Assembly: GCA_003565195.1 (NCBI GenBank)
Contig: PXCX01000307.1
Span: 1-11,265 of the forward strand
Direction: 5' to 3'
Length of the DNA: 11,265 nucleotides
Source of the DNA: PVC group bacterium
Lineage (GTDB): Bacteria; Verrucomicrobiota; Kiritimatiellia; CAIKKV01; PXCX01
Shown: one piece after another, positions 6,700-11,265 of the stretch
Layout of the letters: the number at the start of each line of letters is the position of its first letter
Position numbering within the stretch: position 1 is the first letter of the stretch
Position numbers and translations under genes: made by a program
The notes under the pieces: model-generated
What the model saw: only the letters and a program-made list of their open reading frames with translations
Told to the model about the DNA's origin: nothing
Database searches by the model: none

Positions 6700-9138
6700 T
6701 CATTGCGTCTCTGGCATTGTCACCGGTTTCGGCTTCGGATCGTCCGTGCGCTCCATTGGATCGGGCATGACGAACTGTTTCCGGAAATAAGTCTCTTCAA
6801 AGGGCGGTTCGGTCCATCCCGGTCCCCGCCAGGGGATGACCAGTTGATCGGCGCTTTGCATGTATGGAAAGATATTGGGGTTTAAACGCCACCAGCGGGG
6901 CAAGGGCAAGCGCACAGCCTCAGCAACCGGCGACCAGGTTGTTTCGCGACAATCGGCGAGCGGCCAATCGGAAGGTTTTTGCCTGCTGAACTCCCAGTCC
7001 AGTCCGGAAACGATATTGGTATGATGGGTTTGCAGGTATAGCGACATCCAGGCATCGGGTTTATTGGGAATAACTTTAACGGTGATTCGATTGGTTCCGG
7101 GCTGTAGTCGTACGGGACGGACTGTCAGCAAGCTGGGATTATCGCCTTGCTCGATGCGCCGGCCATTGAGATAGGCCCGGAAACGCCCGTTGATCTGGGT
7201 TGCAAACAGGCCGTGATCCGTTCCGCGATGAAACCATTGCATTCGTTCCAGTTCACGCGCCACGGCGGTTCCGCGTATGCGTTGCAAGATGGTTTCGTAA
7301 AGTTCCTCCACCATGGCGTATCCCGACAATCGTTGCTCGTAGGCCAACGCCCGGATGCGCAGATAATCCGCCATAATTAAATGTGGATAGCGTTCGTAAT
7401 ATTCGATCGCGCGATCGCGAGCTTCATCATCATGGCCGATCCGTTCGAGCTCGAAAAGCGCAGTCATAATCGTTGCCTGGTCCATCCGATCGTCCGTTAT
7501 TCGTCTTTCCGGCAAAGGGGGTAGCTCAGGCACGGGTTGTGGTTCGGGCTGATACCAGTAGGCTGTGGTCGCCAGCGATCGCCGGATCGGCGGCGTATGT
7601 TCGAACTTCCAGCGATAATCGATGCCGTGCGTAAAGGGGATACGATCCGTGAGTAACCAGCGATAACCTTGCATTCGAATCGCTGCTGTTTCCACCAGGC
7701 CGGCCAACGGATGATCGAACAATCCTGGAAAACGGCCGTCGGTATTGAACGCCGCCGCCAGTCCGGTTCCACGCAACCGGGTTTCCGGGGGGCCATGCAA
7801 GGATATCTCGTCGACGGCGTTGAATATCGGCCATGCATCCGCTGATAACCCGGTTATATGCATCATAGTCCCGACCAGATGCCCGGATTCCTGGTTGGCC
7901 GAATCATTGCGCTGCAAGACATGAAAGGTGCCGGCATCGTCGGTTGCCGTTTGCCAGCCGGCATGAAAATAGTTGTCCTGGCGCGGCGGGATGGCGCCCG
8001 TTTCGATGTGTGCGGCCGCGTATAGAATTACCGGCGCATTGCCGTCGTTGCGCAGTTCCGCGCGCGCCGCTTGCTGGAATGGCATCGGGAAGCGGCAGAC
8101 ATAATGACCATCGATGTATCCCAGCGGTAATGACGCGAATCGGCGGGGGCGCATGGCATTCACGAAAAAGTCGCCCAGCGGTACATTGACCGACGGATAT
8201 TCGGCATTATCCCAGCGAAAGCGGATCACCAACGCGCGCAGTATGCGAGCTCGTTGCAGGACGGATAATTCATCGGGAAACGCAGTATGCAACCGGAACG
8301 TTCGCAAGATTCCCGGACCATTTTCGTCCAGCCAGACTACGGTTTCGCCCGGTTGCAGCAGGTAGGTTTTTGGCGGCCCGCAAGTCTCTCCGGCAATACG
8401 CAGGTGGCTGCAGGGATCCTGCCATACATTGCGGACGCTCTCCAATAGATCGCGTTCGTCCGCGTTCAGCTCACCGCAGAACGATTCCACAGTGACCTGA
8501 TCCGGGGCGTAGGACCGATAATCAACCTGAATCGCCGCGTTTGAAAGGGTCGTCGCATCTTTGCTGCCGATCGCGATGCGTATCGATTGCTGATAAGGTA
8601 ACGGCACATAGGCGACTCGGCCGCCGTTGACCGAATCGGCAAGCGGCGGGATAAAAGGTTTTTTGCCGCCAAACAGATCGCGGGTTCCGAGATCCAGGCG
8701 CGCCACCGCTTCATGATCGAAATAAAAGCGCCATTGCAGGTTCGTCTCCGCATTGCTCCAGATACGTTCAATCCGTCCCGGTCCGGGCAACGTGGCTACC
8801 TCCGTCCAACCATTGCTCACAACGCGCGTGGAATGGTTGCCGTCATAGGTTATGCGGGCCGACCGTCCCCTCGGTGTTTCGGCAAATAGCGTCAGGTTGG
8901 TCAAGGCATGCAAGCCATTCGCAAACGTCAGCGCGCCGGGAACGGTGTCTGCTTCCGGGATCGGTTCCGGCGACCTGTTGTCGCGCCGACACCCGATTGC
9001 GATCGCAATCAGTATGATCATGCTGACAACCGCAACGACCGCCAGCCGATGGCGGTTGCCGACCTGCGCACTTAGGCGGAGCGGGACCGTCGTTCTTCGC
9101 GAAGCATGATCAGAAAAATTGCATTGACTATGGGGCAA
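6700..9138 (-). CDS. Membrane-anchored DUF2961/GH172-like protein with C-terminal helical and beta-sandwich domains
   Basis: An 812-residue protein with a basic leader, a hydrophobic segment at 33-49 and Cys50 in AIAIGC, so an N-terminal membrane anchor or a non-ideal lipoprotein signal. Residues about 110-515 fit the DUF2961/GH172 double jelly roll: GPGRIERIW, the YVPLPYQQSIRI strand, GPGILRTF, NVPLGDFF (318-325), FPMPF and YRWLLTDRIPFTHGIDYRWKFEH. GH172 members act on fructofuranose or arabinofuranose linkages. The usual GTGxEDYF motif reads GTGLAAAF here (457-464), so classic activity is doubtful. Residues 550-640 look helical (TPR-like), and 640-745 resemble a galactose-binding-like sandwich (YLNGRR ... 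PVRLQPGTNRITVKV). The end carries ETYFRKQF, which normally opens such a sandwich, followed by a charged Pro-rich tail, so a second domain may be truncated. Start is TTG 9138 with AGG 6 nt upstream, 1 nt after folD. Confidence 0.83.
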   Translation of the reverse strand: MPHSQCNFSDHASRRTTVPLRLSAQVGNRHRLAVVAVVSMIILIAIAIGCRRDNRSPEPIPEADTVPGALTFANGLHALTNLTLFAETPRGRSARITYDGNHSTRVVSNGWTEVATLPGPGRIERIWSNAETNLQWRFYFDHEAVARLDLGTRDLFGGKKPFIPPLADSVNGGRVAYVPLPYQQSIRIAIGSKDATTLSNAAIQVDYRSYAPDQVTVESFCGELNADERDLLESVRNVWQDPCSHLRIAGETCGPPKTYLLQPGETVVWLDENGPGILRTFRLHTAFPDELSVLQRARILRALVIRFRWDNAEYPSVNVPLGDFFVNAMRPRRFASLPLGYIDGHYVCRFPMPFQQAARAELRNDGNAPVILYAAAHIETGAIPPRQDNYFHAGWQTATDDAGTFHVLQRNDSANQESGHLVGTMMHITGLSADAWPIFNAVDEISLHGPPETRLRGTGLAAAFNTDGRFPGLFDHPLAGLVETAAIRMQGYRWLLTDRIPFTHGIDYRWKFEHTPPIRRSLATTAYWYQPEPQPVPELPPLPERRITDDRMDQATIMTALFELERIGHDDEARDRAIEYYERYPHLIMADYLRIRALAYEQRLSGYAMVEELYETILQRIRGTAVARELERMQWFHRGTDHGLFATQINGRFRAYLNGRRIEQGDNPSLLTVRPVRLQPGTNRITVKVIPNKPDAWMSLYLQTHHTNIVSGLDWEFSRQKPSDWPLADCRETTWSPVAEAVRLPLPRWWRLNPNIFPYMQSADQLVIPWRGPGWTEPPFEETYFRKQFVMPDPMERTDDPKPKPVTMPETQ

Positions 9139-9139
9139 C

Positions 9140-10021
9140 TTATACCTGACGTCTGGCGGATTCGATGGTGTTGTAAAGTAACATCGTGATTGTCATGGGA
9201 CCCACTCCGCCGGGAACCGGCGTAATCCATCCAGCTTTCCTGCTTACCGTCTCGAAATCGACATCGCCGACAAGACGATAACCCTTTTTGCGGCTTGCAT
9301 CAACAATCCGGTTGACACCGACATCGACGACCACGGCGCCGTCGCGTACCATGTCCGCAGTAATGGTTTGCGGTTGCCCGGCCGCGGCGACCAGAATATC
9401 GGCCTGCCTTGTCAGCGCTCCGATATCCCGACTGCGAGTATGGCAGACAGTGACGGTGGCATTACCCAATCCGTTCTTGCGCATCAGCAGGTTGGCCAGC
9501 GGTTTGCCCACGATCTGGCTGCGTCCGACGATGACGGCATGCGCGCCTTCGATTGTGATACCGCTACGCGCCAGCATATGCAGGACGCCGTGGGGTGTGC
9601 AAGGCAGAAAGGTGGGTTGCCCGGCGATCATGCGGCCGACATTAAGCGGATGAAAACCGTCCACATCCTTATCCGGATCGACCGCCAGCAGCACGGCATT
9701 TTCATCGATATGGCGCGGCAACGGCAATTGCACCAGAATACCATGCAGGCGCGGATCGCGATTCAGCCGTGCGATCAACGCCAGTAAATCGTCCTGGGTG
9801 GTCGACGCAGGCAAACGATGATCGTCGGAAAAAATACCCGTTTCGGCACAGGCTTTTGCCTTGGCCGTCACATACGAGTGTGACGCCGGATCGTCGCCAA
9901 CAAGCACGACACCCAAGCCGGGAACTATGCCGAGGTTAGTAAGATCGGCAACTTCCTGCCGCATCTCTTCACGCATGTCGGCGGCTATCTGTTTGCCGTC
10001 AAGAAGTCGAGCGCTCATCAT
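9140..10021 (-). CDS. folD: FolD, methylenetetrahydrofolate dehydrogenase/methenyltetrahydrofolate cyclohydrolase
   Basis: Bifunctional one-carbon enzyme that interconverts 5,10-methylene-, 5,10-methenyl- and 10-formyl-tetrahydrofolate with NAD(P) in the cytoplasm. From ATG 10021 it has 293 residues, the normal length. The folate-site motif SYVTAKAKACAETGI places Tyr50 and Lys54 at the usual catalytic positions; QLPLPRHID, DVDGFHPLNVGR (Asp119), GRSQIVGKP (dinucleotide loop), DVGVNR, GDVDF and TPVPGGVGPMTITML are all intact. Two adjacent ATGs (10021, 10018) follow GGGACAGGG; the second gives slightly better spacing. A longer frame back to TTG 10099 adds 26 residues not found in the family and is rejected. 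folD ends 1 nt before the GH172-like start, so this housekeeping enzyme seems to head the carbohydrate-type transcript. Confidence 0.97.
   Translation of the reverse strand: MMSARLLDGKQIAADMREEMRQEVADLTNLGIVPGLGVVLVGDDPASHSYVTAKAKACAETGIFSDDHRLPASTTQDDLLALIARLNRDPRLHGILVQLPLPRHIDENAVLLAVDPDKDVDGFHPLNVGRMIAGQPTFLPCTPHGVLHMLARSGITIEGAHAVIVGRSQIVGKPLANLLMRKNGLGNATVTVCHTRSRDIGALTRQADILVAAAGQPQTITADMVRDGAVVVDVGVNRIVDASRKKGYRLVGDVDFETVSRKAGWITPVPGGVGPMTITMLLYNTIESARRQV
9145..9147 (-). promoter_or_regulatory. Shine-Dalgarno core for a TTG start inside the folD 3' end
   Basis: AGG on the minus strand lies 6 nt ahead of TTG 9138, within the last folD codons. No in-frame ATG exists before Met40, which sits inside the hydrophobic segment, so the rare TTG is the most sensible start. 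Confidence 0.5.
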
Positions 10022-10151
10022 CCCTGTCCCAGCGATCGGAATGCGCCAATTCGTAGTCGTTAAGCCTCGATCGAAAATCGGCCACATCCTGTTCGGCAAG
10101 TGTTTTTGCCTCGTTTGCGGTTCTTGTTACGGTCGCTGTCATAACAAAATA

Positions 10152-10180
10152 ATTATCTCACGTCGCACCTTAAAAGTCAA
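10152..10180 (-). promoter_or_regulatory. Sigma70-type promoter for the folD transcript
   Basis: On the minus strand TTGACT (10180-10175) and GATAAT (10157-10152) are separated by exactly 17 nt. Each differs from consensus at one position. Transcription would start near 10145 and give a leader of about 125 nt before folD. The -35 box coincides with the last of the three 11-bp repeats, so a factor bound to the repeats could touch RNA polymerase. Confidence 0.6.
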
Positions 10181-10207
10181 TTCACATGACATTCACCTGA
10201 CATTTGT
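10175..10207. repeat. Three tandem 11-bp repeats (Pho-box-like spacing on minus strand)
   Basis: The + strand units are AGTCAATTCAC, ATGACATTCAC and CTGACATTTGT, back to back with an 11-bp period, one helical turn. Read on the minus strand this gives TGTCA-N6-TGTCA-N6 followed by the TTGACT -35 box. TGTCA direct repeats at 11-bp spacing are the layout of PhoB binding sites and of other OmpR-family response regulators. The regulator itself is not in the window. Confidence 0.55.
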
Positions 10208-10230
10208 GCAGCGGCATACGTTTGCGCCGA

Positions 10231-10259
10231 TTGACACCCAGCACCCTTTTTGCTATATT
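10231..10259 (+). promoter_or_regulatory. Sigma70-type promoter for the outer-membrane protein gene
   Basis: TTGACA (10231-10236), a 17-nt spacer and TATATT (10254-10259): a perfect -35 and a -10 with one change from consensus. Expected start is about 10266, giving a leader of about 67 nt before ATG 10333. A T-run surrounds the -10 box. Confidence 0.75.
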
Positions 10260-10272
10260 TTTTTGTATTCAA

Positions 10273-10293
10273 TTCCCGGTATGGTGCCGGGAA
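10273..10293 (+). promoter_or_regulatory. 5'-UTR hairpin of the outer-membrane protein mRNA
   Basis: TTCCCGG (10273-10279) pairs perfectly with CCGGGAA (10287-10293) across a 7-nt loop. It lies about 7 nt after the predicted transcription start, with no U-run after it, so it is not a terminator. Such 5'-proximal stems stabilise some outer-membrane protein mRNAs (ompA is the known case); that role here is inference. Confidence 0.5.
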
Positions 10294-10332
10294 ATATCCG
10301 TGGCATGGCTGGATCAACAGAAAGGATTCGTT

Positions 10333-11109
10333 ATGAGCAGGTACGGATGGATCATGGGGTGCGTCTTTTTGACAACATGGTTATGCGGCGTACAAACCGG
10401 AAAGGCATGGACGTTGGTTAATCCGGCAGGAACCTTGAAGGCCGGTGACGTTGCGGTGGGGGGAGTATATGCTTCAACCGAAACGGAGTACGATACGTCA
10501 AGCCGGTTTCGCGGTGAAACCTCCGAAATTTCTAGAGACGTGGCCGGATTTTACATAGCCTATGGATTACTCGATCGGCTCGACGTATTTATCGGTGGTG
10601 GCTATATTCTTAATGCAGAGAGCGATATCGATTTTGGAGATTCCGGCGGTGGCATGATGGGCCAGTGGGGATTGCGGGCGCTTTTGATCGAGGAGGCAAG
10701 CTTTTCGATAAATGTTGTCAGCGCGCTTTCCTACGTTTCGGAAGATTACGGCGACTATTATTACGGTTATCTAAGCGCCCCCGGTTTTACAAGCTTCACC
10801 ATGTCTACGCAGAGGAGTCAGGAAGCGCCGAATACCGGAAAGACGGAAACCACCATTCAGGAAGGCATGCTGGGGTTGTACGGAAGTTCTCAATTTGGAG
10901 ATATACGAGGTTATGCCGGCGTTGCATTCATAGGTTATGAAGATGCTGATTTCAAACGAGGCGGTGTTTCGGCGGCAAGCTATGATAGGGACAGCAACGT
11001 CAACGGCGTGATCGGTTTTGACTATTTGCCTGGTAATTATTGGATTCGGCTGGAAGCGCTCCTGTTTGGAGACACCGGATTCCTCGCTGGATTCGGCATG
11101 AACTTCTGA
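10333..11109 (+). CDS. Small outer-membrane beta-barrel protein, unknown specific function
   Basis: A 258-residue protein with a Sec signal peptide (MSRYGWIMGCVFLTTWLCGV core, likely cut after GKA at about residue 25). The mature part is built of alternating, Gly- and aromatic-rich strands (VAVGGVYASTETEYD, VAGFYIAYGLLDRLDVFIGGGYI, GQWGLRALL, YAGVAFIGYEDADF, IRLEALLFGDTGFLAGFGMNF). It ends in Phe after an aromatic strand, the usual outer-membrane insertion signal. Size suggests roughly 8-12 strands, an OmpA/OmpW-like barrel rather than a large porin. The region around residue 140-155 is Tyr-rich (DYGDYYYGY), probably a surface loop. Start ATG 10333 follows AGAAAGGA (10319-10326) at 6 nt, an excellent ribosome site; the longer frame starting at 10204 would overlap the promoter and lacks a signal peptide. 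Base composition is lower in GC than neighbouring genes. Confidence 0.85.
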   Translation: MSRYGWIMGCVFLTTWLCGVQTGKAWTLVNPAGTLKAGDVAVGGVYASTETEYDTSSRFRGETSEISRDVAGFYIAYGLLDRLDVFIGGGYILNAESDIDFGDSGGGMMGQWGLRALLIEEASFSINVVSALSYVSEDYGDYYYGYLSAPGFTSFTMSTQRSQEAPNTGKTETTIQEGMLGLYGSSQFGDIRGYAGVAFIGYEDADFKRGGVSAASYDRDSNVNGVIGFDYLPGNYWIRLEALLFGDTGFLAGFGMNF

Positions 11110-11182
11110 GCAGGCGATCATTCAGTGCTAGCCAAAGATATTTGAAATTTATTTGGTATTGTTCGGAACTTTGCATTCCGGA

Positions 11183-11265
11183 TTACTCAAACAATCGGCG
11201 CAACAACTGTTCCGCTTCGCGTTCAATCGTTTTCCTGCCCGCTTGACGGATGAGATCGGCGACCA
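11183..11265 (-). CDS. C-terminal tail of an unidentified protein (5' part outside window)
   Basis: On the minus strand a frame open from the window edge ends with TAA at 11183-11185 and gives 26 residues, including VADLIRQAGRK and IEREAEQLLRRLFE. The charged, amphipathic helix character and the sensible stop between two convergent genes suggest a real C-terminus. It is too short to assign a family. Its end is 73 nt from the stop of the outer-membrane protein gene. Confidence 0.45.
   Translation of the reverse strand, partial: VADLIRQAGRKTIEREAEQLLRRLFE

Larger units (their letters stand above)
10022..10332. other. Divergent intergenic regulatory region
   Basis: 311 nt without a credible gene, separating folD (leftward) from the outer-membrane protein gene (rightward). 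The middle and right parts are visibly AT-richer than the flanking genes. It holds two back-to-back sigma70-type promoters, three phased 11-bp repeats between them, and a hairpin in the rightward leader. The leftward leader (about 125 nt, 10022-10145) shows no obvious structure or riboswitch that I recognise. Confidence 0.7.

Noticed and set aside
10022..10099. Longer FolD beginning at TTG 10099 or ATG 10087
   Set aside because: The extra residues do not resemble FolD proteins and neither codon has a well-placed ribosome site; MMSARLLDGKQIA is the normal family start.
10022..10145. Riboswitch (for example THF-type) in the folD leader
   Set aside because: The leader is long enough, but I could not find a conserved riboswitch core or a clear terminator/anti-terminator pair by eye.
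10204..10332. N-terminal extension of the outer-membrane protein from 10204
   Set aside because: It would cover the TTGACA/TATATT promoter and the leader hairpin and would bury the signal peptide; AGAAAGGA places the start at 10333.
11162..11182. Terminator between the convergent genes at the right end (TTCGGAA-N7-TTCCGGA)
   Set aside because: The stem is only 7 bp with a G-T wobble and no U-run follows on either strand, so I do not call it a terminator.
1..11265. CRISPR arrays, tRNA or rRNA genes, transposases, integrases
   Set aside because: No regular spacer-repeat array, cloverleaf, rRNA segment or mobile-element gene was seen on either strand.

Overview
The window looks like a chromosomal segment of a moderately GC-rich Gram-negative bacterium, most plausibly of the PVC group (Kiritimatiellota, Lentisphaerota or Verrucomicrobiota) or a relative. 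The reasons are a LolA-like outer-membrane lipoprotein-sorting protein, an outer-membrane beta-barrel, a DUF2961/GH172 protein, and a beta-propeller glycosidase-like protein whose N-terminus carries a 'YNGIxLPxxWPP' motif that I associate with these phyla. This placement is inference from gene content; there is no rRNA in the window.

Left block (1-3338, + strand): the 3' part of hisA, a M16 zinc metallopeptidase, a four-helix membrane protein that overlaps the peptidase stop codon, and a secreted LolA-like protein. The last three form an envelope-type cluster behind a histidine gene. Heptanucleotide repeats of the type GAAGACT/GCAGACT sit at two of the gene junctions.

Middle block (3355-10021, - strand): folD, a membrane-anchored DUF2961/GH172-like protein (1 nt from folD), a cytoplasmic five-bladed-propeller glycosidase-like protein, and a double-length amidohydrolase. 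Tight spacing and shared direction suggest one transcript starting upstream of folD. The enzymes suggest handling of an unusual sugar or carbohydrate derivative. Two of them are odd: the amidohydrolase is a tandem duplication with a degenerate N-terminal half, and the GH172-like protein lacks the usual GTGxEDYF motif.

Right block (10022-11265): a 311-nt regulatory region with two good divergent sigma70-type promoters, three 11-bp phased repeats between them and a 5'-UTR hairpin. It is followed by a small outer-membrane beta-barrel gene on the + strand and the 3' tail of an unidentified gene on the - strand.

The most notable observations are the repeat-bearing divergent control region (TGTCA-N6-TGTCA, Pho-box-like spacing), the dead-half amidohydrolase fusion, and a LolA-like gene whose 5' end appears to have been captured from a paralogue of the propeller gene found on the other strand of this window.
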